Assembly (NCBI GenBank): GCA_036336795.1
Contig: JAYZFL010000019.1
Coordinates: 1-47,390 of the forward strand
From: UBA822 sp036336795
GTDB taxonomy: Bacteria; Gemmatimonadota; Gemmatimonadetes; Longimicrobiales; Gaopeijiaceae
Length of the DNA: 47,390 nucleotides
Direction of reading: 5' to 3'
The position numbers were made by a program, and so were the translations under genes. Shown here piece after piece: positions 24,172-32,791 of the stretch; positions within the stretch are counted from its first letter, which is position 1, and each line of letters opens with the position of its first letter. The notes under the pieces were generated by a model. That model was not told the origin of the DNA. It ran no database searches and worked only from the letters and a program-made list of their open reading frames with translations.

Positions 24172-25014
24172 ATGGCTATTAAGAAATTCAAGCCGGTTAC
24201 GCCGGGGAGCCGCTTCCGCTCCATTGTAGACCAGGCCGATGTTCTGACCAAGAAGAAACCGGAGAAAGCACTTCTTGAACCCTTGGCAAAATCGGGCGGG
24301 CGCAACCACCACGGGAGGATCACTTCTCGCCGTCGGGGAGGTGGACACAAGCGACGGTACCGCAGGATCGATTTTCGACGAAACAAGTTCGGTGTTCCCG
24401 GAAAGGTCCATGCGATTGAGTATGATCCGAATCGCAGTTCGAATATAGCCTTGATTCACTATGCAGACGGTGAGAAGCGTTACATTCTGCACCCGAGAGG
24501 GCTTCAGGTAGGTGCGACCATAACAGCGGGGCCGGACTCCGATATCCGACTGGGGAACGCCTTACCCCTGGGGAAGATTCCGCTGGGTACTGTGGTCCAC
24601 AACATCGAGTTGAAGCCGGGGAAGGGCGGCCAAATGGCGCGCTCAGCCGGGGCAGGTGTACAGATTGTGGCCAAGGAAGACAAGTACGTTTCGCTTCGAT
24701 TGCCCTCCACGGAGGTACGACAGGCTCTGAAAGAATGCCTGGCGACGATTGGCCAGGTTGGGAACATTGAGCACAACCTACAGAACCTCGGAAAAGCCGG
24801 AGCAAATCGCTGGCGTGGACGGCGTCCCAAAGTCCGGGGCGTTGCGATGAACCCGGTCGATCACCCGCTCGGGGGAGGTGAGGGGCGGGCTTCTGGGGGA
24901 CGTCCGCCGGTGACACCGTGGGGGAAACGAGAAGGTACTAAGACTAGGAAGAATAAGAAGCAGTCAAATAAGTACATTATTCGCGGGCGTAAGCGAGGGA
25001 AGGCCACACAATGA
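24172..25014 (+). CDS. rplB: 50S ribosomal protein L2
   Basis: 280 residues, standard. It contains the RNA-binding region with GRNHHGRITSRRRGGGHKRRYR (43-64) and the C-terminal segment MNPVDHPLGGGEGR (226-239) with the conserved His needed near the peptidyl transferase centre. It starts six bases after rplW. The gene is followed by rpsS in the conserved S10-block order. Confidence 0.97.
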   Translation: MAIKKFKPVTPGSRFRSIVDQADVLTKKKPEKALLEPLAKSGGRNHHGRITSRRRGGGHKRRYRRIDFRRNKFGVPGKVHAIEYDPNRSSNIALIHYADGEKRYILHPRGLQVGATITAGPDSDIRLGNALPLGKIPLGTVVHNIELKPGKGGQMARSAGAGVQIVAKEDKYVSLRLPSTEVRQALKECLATIGQVGNIEHNLQNLGKAGANRWRGRRPKVRGVAMNPVDHPLGGGEGRASGGRPPVTPWGKREGTKTRKNKKQSNKYIIRGRKRGKATQ

Positions 25015-25054
25015 TATTCCGAGACCGTAAGGGACTGAGTCGAGGTCGATCCTA

Positions 25055-25342
25055 GTGCCTCGTAGTCTAAGGAAGGGCCCATTTATGGACGAGAAGCTTC
25101 TCGTGAAGGTGCAGGTTATGAACGCCCGGAACGAGAGGAAAGTGATCAAGACGTGGGCACGGGCGTGCACGGTCTCTCCGGAATTCGTGGGACACACGAT
25201 GGCCGTGCACAACGGGAACAAGTTTATTCCTGTATACATTACCGAAAACATGGTGGGCCATAAGCTCGGCGAATTTTCTCCGACACGCCTCTTCAGAGGG
25301 CACGGCGGCAAGTTTTCCGACAAAAGGTCTAAGATCGACTAA
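25055..25342 (+). CDS. rpsS: 30S ribosomal protein S19
   Basis: 95 residues from a GTG start, giving the conserved (M)PRSLRKGPFMDEKL N-terminus. The HNGNKFIPVYITENMVGHKLGEFSPTR region is typical. S19 lies in the 30S head near S13. It starts 40 bases after rplB, and a GAGTCGAGG stretch upstream may act as the ribosome binding site. Confidence 0.96.
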   Translation: MPRSLRKGPFMDEKLLVKVQVMNARNERKVIKTWARACTVSPEFVGHTMAVHNGNKFIPVYITENMVGHKLGEFSPTRLFRGHGGKFSDKRSKID

Positions 25343-25354
25343 AGAGAACGGGAT

Positions 25355-25711
25355 ATGGAAATACAAGCCAAAGCGATTGCCCGACATATTCGCATGAGTC
25401 CCCGCAAGGTCCGGCTCGTAGTGGATCAGATCCGTGGCAAATCGGTCAACGAGGCCTATGCCATACTCCAGTTTTCAAAGAAATCCGCTGCTAATCCGGT
25501 AGGGAAGACGTTACGTTCCGCTGTCAGCAACGCCCAAGACAAAGCGCAAGACACCGACGATGTGTTGGACATTGATGACCTCAGGGTCGCTACAGCTTTT
25601 GTCGATGAGGGACCGACCCAAAAACGCTGGAGAGCTGCAGCAATGGGACGAGCTGCCCCGATTCGTAAACGGACTAGCCATATCACTGTTGTCGTGGACA
25701 CCAGGGACTAA
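25355..25711 (+). CDS. rplV: 50S ribosomal protein L22
   Basis: 118 residues, normal. The IRMSPRKVRLVVDQIRG start (12-28) and the hairpin loop KRWRAAAMGRAAPIRKRTSHITV (about 90-112), which lines the exit tunnel, are intact. No macrolide-resistance deletion is evident in the loop. It lies between rpsS and rpsC. Confidence 0.96.
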   Translation: MEIQAKAIARHIRMSPRKVRLVVDQIRGKSVNEAYAILQFSKKSAANPVGKTLRSAVSNAQDKAQDTDDVLDIDDLRVATAFVDEGPTQKRWRAAAMGRAAPIRKRTSHITVVVDTRD

Positions 25712-25713
25712 GA

Positions 25714-26373
25714 ATGGGACAGAAGACTCATCCGCTCGGGTTCCGTCTCGGAATTGTCAAGGATTGGAGATCTCGCTGGTACGCCGAAAGGAATTTTCCG
25801 CGCCTCCTGCAGGAGGATGAGACGATTCGGAACTACCTTCACCGACGCCTCGCGCATGCGGCCCTTTCGAAAGTGGAGATTGAGAGGAAGCCGTCGAAGA
25901 TTGTCGTGACCTTGTTCACCGCCCGTCCTGGCGTTGTCATCGGGAAGCGCGGAGCCGAGGTCGATAAGCTCCGTGATGAGTTGAATGTGCTGACGAACGC
26001 CGATATGTCGGTAAACGTGGAGGAGATCCGACGTCCGGAAGTTGACGCGCGGCTCGTGGCGGAGAACGTAGCGCACCAGCTTCGGCAGCGTATTTCGTTC
26101 CGCCGAGCGATGAAAAGAGCTGTCCAATCTGCGATCAGAGGGGGAGCTGAGGGCATTAAGATTCAGTGTGCCGGTCGTTTAGGGGGCGCCGAGATCGCTC
26201 GAACTGAGGGGTACAATGAGGGGCGCGTGCCGCTCCACACGCTTCGAGCGGATATCGACTACGCCCAGCTCCCCGCAATCACCACTTACGGGATCGTTGG
26301 GGTGAAGTGCTGGATTTTCCGTGGTGAGGTTGTCGAAGAACGCCGTGGCCGCACGTATTCCACCGGTTCCTGA
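25714..26373 (+). CDS. rpsC: 30S ribosomal protein S3
   Basis: 219 residues. The N-terminus MGQKTHPLGFRLGI is typical and the KH RNA-binding motif VVIGKRGAEVDKLR lies near 70-83. The C-terminal domain includes GRLGGAEIARTE. S3 is part of the mRNA entry channel and helicase. It starts two bases after the rplV stop, so the two genes are coupled. Confidence 0.97.
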   Translation: MGQKTHPLGFRLGIVKDWRSRWYAERNFPRLLQEDETIRNYLHRRLAHAALSKVEIERKPSKIVVTLFTARPGVVIGKRGAEVDKLRDELNVLTNADMSVNVEEIRRPEVDARLVAENVAHQLRQRISFRRAMKRAVQSAIRGGAEGIKIQCAGRLGGAEIARTEGYNEGRVPLHTLRADIDYAQLPAITTYGIVGVKCWIFRGEVVEERRGRTYSTGS

Positions 26374-26386
26374 AGGACTATAAACG

Positions 26387-26806
26387 ATGCTTGCTCCCAA
26401 AAGAGTTAAACACCGCAAGACACATAAGGGACGCATGCGTGGCAACGCGCATCGTGGCAACAAGGTGTCTTTTGGTGAATTCGGCCTTCAGGCTACCGAG
26501 TGTGGTTGGATCTCGAACCGGCAGATTGAGGCCGCTCGTGTGGCAATGACTCGTCATATGAAGCGTGGTGGGAAGGTTTGGATTCGTATCTTCCCCGATA
26601 AGCCTATTACGTCTAAGCCTGCCGAGACCCGGATGGGAAAAGGCAAAGGGGCTCCAGAGGGTTGGGTAGCTGTAGTGAAGCCGGGTCGGATGATGTTCGA
26701 GCTTGAGGGCGTTTCCAAGGAAATCGCGCAACGAGCTATGGTGCTTGCGGCAGCTAAGATACCTGTGGCTACACAGTTCGTCATTCGTGAGCAGCAGCTC
26801 GGATAG
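26387..26806 (+). CDS. rplP: 50S ribosomal protein L16
   Basis: 139 residues. The start MLAPKRVKHRKTHKGRMRG and the RMGKGKGAPEGWVAVVKPG segment (about 83-101) are characteristic. L16 binds near the A site and matures the large subunit late in assembly. It follows rpsC by 13 bases and precedes rpmC by 10. Confidence 0.97.
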   Translation: MLAPKRVKHRKTHKGRMRGNAHRGNKVSFGEFGLQATECGWISNRQIEAARVAMTRHMKRGGKVWIRIFPDKPITSKPAETRMGKGKGAPEGWVAVVKPGRMMFELEGVSKEIAQRAMVLAAAKIPVATQFVIREQQLG

Positions 26807-26816
26807 TGAGGAAATA

Positions 26817-27029
26817 ATGAACGCTTCCGAGATGCGTGAGTGGGATAACGTCGAGATCCAAGCCCGGCTCGAGGAGCTCCGCGAAGAGAAATTTCGCCTT
26901 CGGTTTCAGACGGCGACGATGGAGTTGGAGAACCCCAAGTTGTTGCAGCACATTCGGCGCGACATTGCGCGCCTTTACACGATTCTGCGGGAGAGAGAGT
27001 TGACCGAAGATACCGAGTCGGCCGAGTAA
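26817..27029 (+). CDS. rpmC: 50S ribosomal protein L29
   Basis: 70 residues from ATG 26817, preceded by GTGAGGAA; earlier in-frame codons would overlap rplP heavily. The long two-helix hairpin with LEELREEKFRLRFQTATMELENPK (about 18-41) and RRDIARLYTILRERE near 47-61 is the L29 signature. L29 sits beside L23 at the tunnel exit. It lies two bases before rpsQ. Confidence 0.95.
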   Translation: MNASEMREWDNVEIQARLEELREEKFRLRFQTATMELENPKLLQHIRRDIARLYTILRERELTEDTESAE

Positions 27030-27031
27030 AG

Positions 27032-27358
27032 ATGACAGACGATACTTCCGAGCAGATTGAGAAAGCTGAGAAAGCTGAGGAGGCTACGGAGCGGCCACCT
27101 GACATAGGTCGGGCAGGTCGCAAGTTCCGAGTCGGCGTTGTTACATCGGCTCAGAATGACAAGACAGTCACGGTTCAAATCGAGCGGCAGTTCGCCCATC
27201 CGCTCTATACTAAGCAGGTCAAGAAGACGAAGAAGTACCGCGCCCATGATGAGAATAACGAATGCCGTCCAGGGGACGTGGTTAGGATTTCCGAAACGAG
27301 ACCGTTGTCGAAAACAAAACGGTGGCGTGTCATGGAGATACTGGAACGGTCGGATTAG
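27032..27358 (+). CDS. rpsQ: 30S ribosomal protein S17 with acidic N-terminal extension
   Basis: 108 residues. The S17 core (KFRVGVVTSAQNDKTVTVQIER onwards, from about residue 31) is complete, including the GDVVRISETRPLSKTKRW segment. About 28 extra residues precede it. They are rich in Glu, Lys and Ala and come from a 9-base tandem repeat (27059-27085). Typical S17 is 80-90 residues. The stop is immediately followed by the rplN ATG. Confidence 0.95.
   Translation: MTDDTSEQIEKAEKAEEATERPPDIGRAGRKFRVGVVTSAQNDKTVTVQIERQFAHPLYTKQVKKTKKYRAHDENNECRPGDVVRISETRPLSKTKRWRVMEILERSD
27059..27085 (+). repeat. Nine-base tandem repeat in rpsQ
   Basis: GAGAAAGCT occurs twice, then GAGGAGGCT, encoding an Glu-Lys-Ala pattern in the N-terminal extension of S17. 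It is in frame. Confidence 0.8.
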
Positions 27359-27727
27359 ATGATCCAACAAGAATCGATTCTCAAAATCGCGGACAATTCG
27401 GGTGCTAAGAGTGCGCTTTGTATCCGTGTCCTGGGTGGTTCGAAACGCCGATACGCGAGCGTGGGTGACGTAATCGTGGCCACGATTAAGGACGCCATCC
27501 CTAACTCGCCGGTGAAGAAAGGAGAGGTTGTGCAAGCGGTTGTGGTTAGAACAGCCAAGGAAGTGCGTCGTCGTGATGGAAGCTATATTCGCTTCGATGA
27601 TAACGCTGCGGTACTCATCACACCTCAGGGAGAGCCCATAGGAACGCGCATTTTTGGCCCTGTGGGACGCGAACTCCGTCAGAAGCGGTACATGAGGATT
27701 GCGTCACTCGCCCCGGAGGTGCTTTGA
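27359..27727 (+). CDS. rplN: 50S ribosomal protein L14
   Basis: 122 residues, the exact usual length. The MIQQESILKIADNSGAK start and the RRRDGSYIRFDDNAAVLI segment (about 70-87) are classic. L14 contacts the 30S subunit and is the site of RsfS binding. Its ATG follows the rpsQ stop with no gap, and its TGA overlaps the rplX ATG. Confidence 0.97.
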   Translation: MIQQESILKIADNSGAKSALCIRVLGGSKRRYASVGDVIVATIKDAIPNSPVKKGEVVQAVVVRTAKEVRRRDGSYIRFDDNAAVLITPQGEPIGTRIFGPVGRELRQKRYMRIASLAPEVL

Positions 27728-28065
27728 TGTCTGAAAAGGTGTCGAGGATTTCCATTGTAAAAGGGGATCAGGTCAAGGTGATCCGGGGGAACTTTCGCGA
27801 TATGGAGGGCACGGTCCTCAGAGTGCTGCGGGATTCGGGGCGTGTGGTCGTAGAAGGTGTCAATATGCGTAAGCGGCATGAACGACCGACGGAGCAGAAT
27901 CCCGATGGCGGAATCATGACTTTTGAAGCTCCGATCCACGCCTCGAACGTGATGCTGATAGATCCGGCAGGGGAGAAGGCGAGCCGTATTCGCGTCCGGA
28001 TTGAAACGGACGGAACCAAAGAGAGGATCGCTGTGAAGACTGGCAATCCGATCCCTAGGCCGTAG
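27727..28065 (+). CDS. rplX: 50S ribosomal protein L24
   Basis: 112 residues from ATG 27727, which shares one base with the rplN TGA. The KOW motif (VKGDQVKVIRGNFRDMEG, about 11-28) and VNMRKRHERPTEQNPDGG (about 46-63) are typical. L24 initiates 50S assembly. The track of overlapping starts continues here, so synthesis of L14 and L24 is probably coupled. Confidence 0.96.
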   Translation: MSEKVSRISIVKGDQVKVIRGNFRDMEGTVLRVLRDSGRVVVEGVNMRKRHERPTEQNPDGGIMTFEAPIHASNVMLIDPAGEKASRIRVRIETDGTKERIAVKTGNPIPRP

Positions 28066-28080
28066 CGGGAGCACGGGCAA

Positions 28081-28656
28081 ATGGAACCCAGACTACTCAG
28101 ACACTATAGGGATCAAGTCCGCCCTCGCTTGGCGGAGACATACCAATGGACTAACCCCAATCAGATTCCCAAGATTGAGAAGGTGGTCATGAACGTGGGG
28201 GTGGGAGAGGCACCCAAGAACGCGAAACTGCTTACGGCTGTGGTCGATGAACTCGGTGTGATCACGGGGCAAAAGGCAGTAGTGACGAGGGCAAAGAAAT
28301 CCGTGTCGAACTTCCAGTTGAGAGAAGGCATGCCGATTGGGGCTACGGTAACTCTTAGACGGAAGAAGATGTATGAGTTTCTCGACCGCCTTGTGAGTGT
28401 GGCGATCCCCCGTGTCCGTGACTTCCGGGGTTTGACCACGCGCTCCTTTGACGGGCGAGGGAACTTCACTATGGGGCTCCGAGAGCAAATCATCTTTCCG
28501 GAGATCGACTTTGACAAGGCCGGTCAGATTCATGGCATGAACATCACGGTAGTTACGTCGACAGATAAGGACGAGGAGGCGCTTTCGTTACTTCGAGAGA
28601 TGGGGTTTCCCTTTCGTGGTGAGATTCCAATCGTGATTGGACAACACGCCAACTAA
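28081..28656 (+). CDS. rplE: 50S ribosomal protein L5
   Basis: 191 residues. The segments IPKIEKVVMNVGVGEA (about 29-44), GQKAVVTRAKKSVSNFQLREG (63-83) and the C-terminal DEEALSLLREMGFPF (about 162-176) mark L5. It binds 5S rRNA together with L18 and L25. A GGGAGCACGGG stretch upstream serves as the ribosome binding site. Confidence 0.97.
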   Translation: MEPRLLRHYRDQVRPRLAETYQWTNPNQIPKIEKVVMNVGVGEAPKNAKLLTAVVDELGVITGQKAVVTRAKKSVSNFQLREGMPIGATVTLRRKKMYEFLDRLVSVAIPRVRDFRGLTTRSFDGRGNFTMGLREQIIFPEIDFDKAGQIHGMNITVVTSTDKDEEALSLLREMGFPFRGEIPIVIGQHAN

Positions 28657-28672
28657 CGAACGAGGGAGTTCG

Positions 28673-28858
28673 ATGGCTAGGAAGGCAATGATTGAGAGGA
28701 ACAACCGGAAACCTAAGTATCCCGGGCGTCATCGTAATCGCTGTCAGCGCTGTGGGCGTCCCCGGGCGTTCATGAGAAAATTTGGATTGTGCCGAATATG
28801 TTTTCGTCAAAAAGCGCTTCAGGGTGAAATCCCAGGCGTTCGTAAGTCAAGCTGGTAA
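28673..28858 (+). CDS. rpsZ: 30S ribosomal protein S14, zinc (type Z) form
   Basis: 61 residues from ATG 28673, after a GAGGGAG ribosome binding site. Cys24, Cys27, Cys40 and Cys43 form the zinc ribbon of the short type Z S14; the long zinc-free form is about 100 residues. Start MARKAMIERNNR and end RKSSW are typical. Located between rplE and rpsH as usual. Confidence 0.95.
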   Translation: MARKAMIERNNRKPKYPGRHRNRCQRCGRPRAFMRKFGLCRICFRQKALQGEIPGVRKSSW

Positions 28859-28873
28859 AGGATTGTAAAGCGT

Positions 28874-29266
28874 ATGATGACTGATCCCATTGCGGACATG
28901 CTCACCCGCCTTCGGAATGCAGGAACAGTAGGCCATAAGTGGGTGGACATGCCGGTATCCAAGTTAAAAACCAAACTCGCGCACCTTCTCAAGGACAACC
29001 ACTTTGTCTATGACTTCAAGGTCTTGGAGGATGGTAAATTCGGGGTGCTGCGGGTCTACCTGAAATACCATGAAGAGGGACCGGTTATCCGGCATCTGGA
29101 GCGGGTTTCCCGCCCAGGCCGTCGTCGTTATGTGGGAGTCTCGGAGATTCCCAGGGTTCGCAACGGGCTGGGCATGGCTATTCTCTCCACGTCCCAGGGT
29201 CTGTTGACGGATCGTTGGGCGCGTGAGGAGGGCGTGGGTGGAGAGCTCATGGCCTTAATTTGGTAA
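28874..29266 (+). CDS. rpsH: 30S ribosomal protein S8
   Basis: 130 residues. The start MMTDPIADMLTRLRNA and the C-terminal GLGMAILSTSQGLLTDRWAREEGVGGELMALIW pattern are typical of S8. S8 binds helix 21 of 16S rRNA and in many bacteria represses the spc operon by binding its mRNA near rplE; I did not see a clear mimic of that site. Confidence 0.97.
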   Translation: MMTDPIADMLTRLRNAGTVGHKWVDMPVSKLKTKLAHLLKDNHFVYDFKVLEDGKFGVLRVYLKYHEEGPVIRHLERVSRPGRRRYVGVSEIPRVRNGLGMAILSTSQGLLTDRWAREEGVGGELMALIW

Positions 29267-29283
29267 CCGAGTAGAGATCGCAA

Positions 29284-29823
29284 ATGTCGCGGATCGGTAG
29301 AAAACCCATCGAGATTCCTAATGGTGTGGACGTTACGCTGAACGGTCGAAGCGTCAAGGTAAAGGGTCCGAAGGGAGACCTTACGATGGATGTTCACCGG
29401 GATATTGCCGTCATGATAGAAGACCGGACTGTGACTGTCGAGCGGCCTTCGGACGAACCCAGGCACCGAGCACTTCATGGTCTTACAAGAACGCTGATAG
29501 CTAACATGGTCACCGGGGTGGTGGACGGCTTCAGCAAGACGCTTGAGATTGAGGGCGTTGGATACCGTGGCCAAAAGAAAGGATCGGGTATCGAATTGAG
29601 TCTGGGGTTTTCGCACACGATCCAGTTTACGGCACCTAAGGGAGTCGACATTGAGCTACCAAGTCCAACGACGATCGTTGTCAGGGGGATTGACAAGCAA
29701 GCCGTAGGGCAGGCAGCTGCAGAGATCCGTGCTTTCCGTCCGCCAGAGCCGTACAAAGGGAAGGGCATTCGTTATCAGGGCGAGCATATACGGCGTAAGG
29801 CCGGCAAGACTGCGGTGACCTAA
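29284..29823 (+). CDS. rplF: 50S ribosomal protein L6
   Basis: 179 residues. Two tandem L6 domains are present: MSRIGRKPIEIPNGVDV at the start and, in the second half, GYRGQKKGSGIELSLGFSH. The strongly conserved C-terminus EPYKGKGIRYQGE (about 157-169) is intact. L6 supports the sarcin-ricin loop region. It sits 17 bases after rpsH and 11 before rplR. Confidence 0.97.
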   Translation: MSRIGRKPIEIPNGVDVTLNGRSVKVKGPKGDLTMDVHRDIAVMIEDRTVTVERPSDEPRHRALHGLTRTLIANMVTGVVDGFSKTLEIEGVGYRGQKKGSGIELSLGFSHTIQFTAPKGVDIELPSPTTIVVRGIDKQAVGQAAAEIRAFRPPEPYKGKGIRYQGEHIRRKAGKTAVT

Positions 29824-29834
29824 AGGAAAGAGCT

Positions 29835-30224
29835 ATGAGCCACAGAAAGGTCAAGACCCCGCGAACACGATCTGGCCGGCGCATCCGGCGTCATGGGCGC
29901 CTTCGGAAAAAGATCTGGGGGAGTACGGAGCGGCCCCGACTCGTCGTCTTTCGGTCGCTGAGAAACATCGAGGGTCAGGTCGTGAATGACGACGCTGGCC
30001 AGACACTCATCGGACTTTCGACTCTTTCTTCAGACCTCGCAGACTTCAAGGCAAAGGGGCAGAACGTAAAGGTCGAACGTGCTAAGAACGCCGGGAAACT
30101 TCTTGCTCAGCGAGCGGTCGAAAAAGGGATTGAGACGGTCGTGTTTGACCGAGGCGGATATCAGTATCACGGTCGAGTAAAAGCTTTTGCGGAAGGTGCT
30201 CGAGAGGGGGGATTGAAATTCTGA
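29835..30224 (+). CDS. rplR: 50S ribosomal protein L18
   Basis: 129 residues. The ERPRLVVFRSLRNIEGQVVND segment (about 33-53) and the C-terminal FDRGGYQYHGRVKAFAEGAREGGLKF-like end are the L18 signature. The N-terminus is a basic tail for 5S rRNA. Its TGA overlaps the ATG of rpsE by one base. Confidence 0.96.
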   Translation: MSHRKVKTPRTRSGRRIRRHGRLRKKIWGSTERPRLVVFRSLRNIEGQVVNDDAGQTLIGLSTLSSDLADFKAKGQNVKVERAKNAGKLLAQRAVEKGIETVVFDRGGYQYHGRVKAFAEGAREGGLKF

Positions 30225-30754
30225 TGGCAAAGCAACAGGGGCGGAGAGAAGGTCGTGGTCGCGAGTCGGAGTTCAGTGAAAACGTTATCCATATCAATCG
30301 TGTCGCCAAAGTGGTGAAGGGTGGACGGCGTTTTTCCTTCACTGCGCTGGTGTCTGTTGGTGACCAAAAGGGTCGTGTCGGGATCGGACTGGCTAAGGCC
30401 AATGAGGTCGCAGAGGCTATCAGGAAGGCGTTTGAGCGTGGCAAAAAAGAGATGATAGAAATCCCTGTTCGTAACGGAACCATTCCGCATGAGATCGTAG
30501 GGAAATGGGGTGCGGGACGCGTAATGCTGCGCCCGGCGGCGCCGGGAACAGGAGTAATCGCGGGCGGTCCGGTCCGTTCAGTCCTTGAAGCTGTTGGGAT
30601 TAAGGACATCCTCACGAAGAGCCTGAGAAGTAATAATCCTATCAATGTTGTAAGGGCGACGATGGACGGGCTCACGAATCTGGTAACTCCGGAGCAGGCG
30701 GCACGGGAACGCGGTGTTCCGGTAGAAGTCATTCTGGGAGGTGACGATGCCTAA
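30224..30754 (+). CDS. rpsE: 30S ribosomal protein S5
   Basis: 176 residues. The double-stranded-RNA-binding-like N-terminal domain (residues about 19-85, with VGDQKGRVGIGLAKANEV) and the C-terminal domain with GPVRSVLEAVGIKDILTKSLRSNNP are present. S5 affects translational fidelity and the mRNA entry site. It overlaps rplR by one base at its start and rpmD by eight bases at its end. Confidence 0.97.
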   Translation: MAKQQGRREGRGRESEFSENVIHINRVAKVVKGGRRFSFTALVSVGDQKGRVGIGLAKANEVAEAIRKAFERGKKEMIEIPVRNGTIPHEIVGKWGAGRVMLRPAAPGTGVIAGGPVRSVLEAVGIKDILTKSLRSNNPINVVRATMDGLTNLVTPEQAARERGVPVEVILGGDDA

Positions 30755-30935
30755 GAAGCTATCCATCACCCAGGTTCGAAGTGGTGTGGGACGGAAATTT
30801 AAGCATAGACGCACCCTGAGGGCACTTGGGTTTAAGAAGCATCAGCAGACAGTCGTGAAGAATGACAACCCCGCCATACGGGGTATGGTCCATCAGGTTC
30901 GGTACCTTGTGAACGTTACTGAGGTGGACGCTTGA
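30747..30935 (+). CDS. rpmD: 50S ribosomal protein L30
   Basis: 62 residues from ATG 30747, after GGGAGGTGACG, within the end of rpsE. The short bacterial L30 pattern is seen: KKLSITQVRSGVGRKFKHRRTLRALGF, then a final VRYLVNVTEVDA. L30 is absent from some phyla, so its presence is mildly informative. rplO follows after 54 bases. Confidence 0.95.
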   Translation: MPKKLSITQVRSGVGRKFKHRRTLRALGFKKHQQTVVKNDNPAIRGMVHQVRYLVNVTEVDA

Positions 30936-30989
30936 GTCCGGCCATGTATGTGTTTCCCAGAAGCTTCGGAAGATTCATAGGATAAATCT

Positions 30990-31460
30990 ATGGCAGAGTT
31001 ACACGAGCTACGTCCGGCTCCCGGCTCCAACAGGACTGGAAAGCGGAAAGGGCGAGGCCCCGGTTCCGGGAAGGGTAAGACGGCTGGTCGAGGGGAGAAT
31101 GGCCAGAAGTCCCGCAGTGGTGGTTCTGTCCACCCCTGGTTCGAGGGTGGACAGATGCCCTTGCAGCGACGCATTCCAAAGAGGGGCTTCACGCCACGTA
31201 AACGGAAGGTCTATCAGGTGGTCAACCTGACCGACTTCAGTCGGGTGGAAGGGACTGTGATCAATGCTGAGATCTTGAAAAAGGCCGGACTGATTCGTTC
31301 AACCAAGGGTCTGGTGAAAGTTCTCTCCATGGGCGATGTCGCTAGGGCCTATACAGTAGAGGCACACAAGTTCAGTAGTAGCGCGGTGACTAAGATCGAA
31401 GCCGCGGGGGGAACGGTGAACGTAGCCAAGAAGAGGACGGAAACGGTAAGGGATGGCTAA
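30990..31460 (+). CDS. rplO: 50S ribosomal protein L15
   Basis: 156 residues. The N-terminal half is the Gly/Lys/Arg-rich extension with RKGRGPGSGKGKTAGRGENGQKSR, and PWFEGGQMPLQRRIPKRGF (about 49-67) is the L15 hallmark. The globular C-terminal half follows. It overlaps the ATG of secY by eight bases, coupling the ribosome and translocon genes. Confidence 0.97.
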   Translation: MAELHELRPAPGSNRTGKRKGRGPGSGKGKTAGRGENGQKSRSGGSVHPWFEGGQMPLQRRIPKRGFTPRKRKVYQVVNLTDFSRVEGTVINAEILKKAGLIRSTKGLVKVLSMGDVARAYTVEAHKFSSSAVTKIEAAGGTVNVAKKRTETVRDG

Positions 31461-32766
31461 CCCGATACCGAATCTCTTCCGGGTTCCTGAGCTAAAAGAG
31501 AAGATCCTTTTCACGCTCTTTATCCTGCTCGTGTACCGGTTCGGTGCTCACATCACAGTACCAGGGGTAGACGTTGGAATCTTGCGGCAGCAGTTCGGCG
31601 CCCTCCAAGGTGGCATCCTTGGTATTTACGACATGTTTGTTGGAGGAGGGCTCAGCCGGGCGACGATTTTCGCACTCGGGATCATGCCATATATCTCGGC
31701 GAGCATCATGTTCCAGCTGTTGGCAGCGGTTTTTCCCGCCGTAGAGAAGATGCAGAAGGAGGGGGAGGACGGCAGACAGAAACTGACGCAGTGGACGCGG
31801 TATGTCACGGTCCTCCTGAGTGTTATCCAGGGCTTCAGCTACGCAGCTTTCCTCACCAGTACAGGTGCAATTCGAGCTCCGGGTTTCATCTTCAACACTA
31901 CGACGACGGTAGCTTTAACTGTGGGAGCGATCTTCGTGATGTGGCTCGGGGAGCAGATCACTGAGCGCGGTATCGGCAATGGCATGTCACTGCTGATTTT
32001 CTTCTCGATTATCGAGAGTTTTCCGGCTGCAGTTGCTCGGACCTGGGAGTCGTTTATGGCTGGCCAGATCCAAATTTTTGCTATTGTCATGCTCATCGTC
32101 GTTCTGGTCGTGATCACCGCTGCCGTCGTTGCCATGACGATGGGTGCTCGTAAGATTCCCGTACAGATCCCGCGGAAGGTTGTTGGTCGCGGACGCATCC
32201 GGGAAGGCCAGAAGAGCTTCGTCCCGCTCCGTATCAACTCGGCGGGTGTTATGCCGATCATCTTCGCTCAGTCATTCATCGTCGTTCCCGGAACCATCGC
32301 TCAGTTCGCTGGCCAGACCGGAGGATTTCTCGATACGGTTGCGGACATTTTCCAGCCCGGCAGCGTGTACTACATCACTTACGGTCTGCTGATAGTATTT
32401 TTTACGTATTTCTATACGGCCATCATCTTCAATCCCGTAGATCTCGCTGAGAACCTGAAGAAGCAGGGCGCCTTCATTCCCGGAGTCAAACCCGGAACGC
32501 GGACGGCTGAGTACATCGACCGAGTACTCACTAGGGTGACGCTTCCGGGCTCGATCTACCTCGCTCTTATTGCCTTGGTCCCATTTTGGATTTTCAGCAT
32601 CTTCAATATCCAAACGTTCTTCTTCGGCGGAACGGCTTTGCTGATCGTCGTGGGTGTAGGGCTAGACACCGTTCAGCAGGCGCAACAACATCTATTGCTT
32701 CGCCACTACGACGGTTTCATGAAGAAGGGTCGGGTCAAAATGCGCGGGCGCTCCCGTTACATATAG
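31453..32766 (+). CDS. secY: Protein translocase subunit SecY
   Basis: 437 residues in the inner membrane with about ten hydrophobic helices; it is the protein-conducting channel with SecE. The start MANPIPNLFRVPELKEKILFT is typical, the plug region near DMFVGGGLSRATIFALGIMPYI is conserved, as are the cytoplasmic loop VPRK-like segment (around 241) and the C-terminal LLRHYDGF region. Cotranscribed with rplO and followed 25 bases later by adk, the usual spc-block order. Confidence 0.97.
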   Translation: MANPIPNLFRVPELKEKILFTLFILLVYRFGAHITVPGVDVGILRQQFGALQGGILGIYDMFVGGGLSRATIFALGIMPYISASIMFQLLAAVFPAVEKMQKEGEDGRQKLTQWTRYVTVLLSVIQGFSYAAFLTSTGAIRAPGFIFNTTTTVALTVGAIFVMWLGEQITERGIGNGMSLLIFFSIIESFPAAVARTWESFMAGQIQIFAIVMLIVVLVVITAAVVAMTMGARKIPVQIPRKVVGRGRIREGQKSFVPLRINSAGVMPIIFAQSFIVVPGTIAQFAGQTGGFLDTVADIFQPGSVYYITYGLLIVFFTYFYTAIIFNPVDLAENLKKQGAFIPGVKPGTRTAEYIDRVLTRVTLPGSIYLALIALVPFWIFSIFNIQTFFFGGTALLIVVGVGLDTVQQAQQHLLLRHYDGFMKKGRVKMRGRSRYI

Positions 32767-32791
32767 CCCAGAAACGAAAGGGCGAATCGAC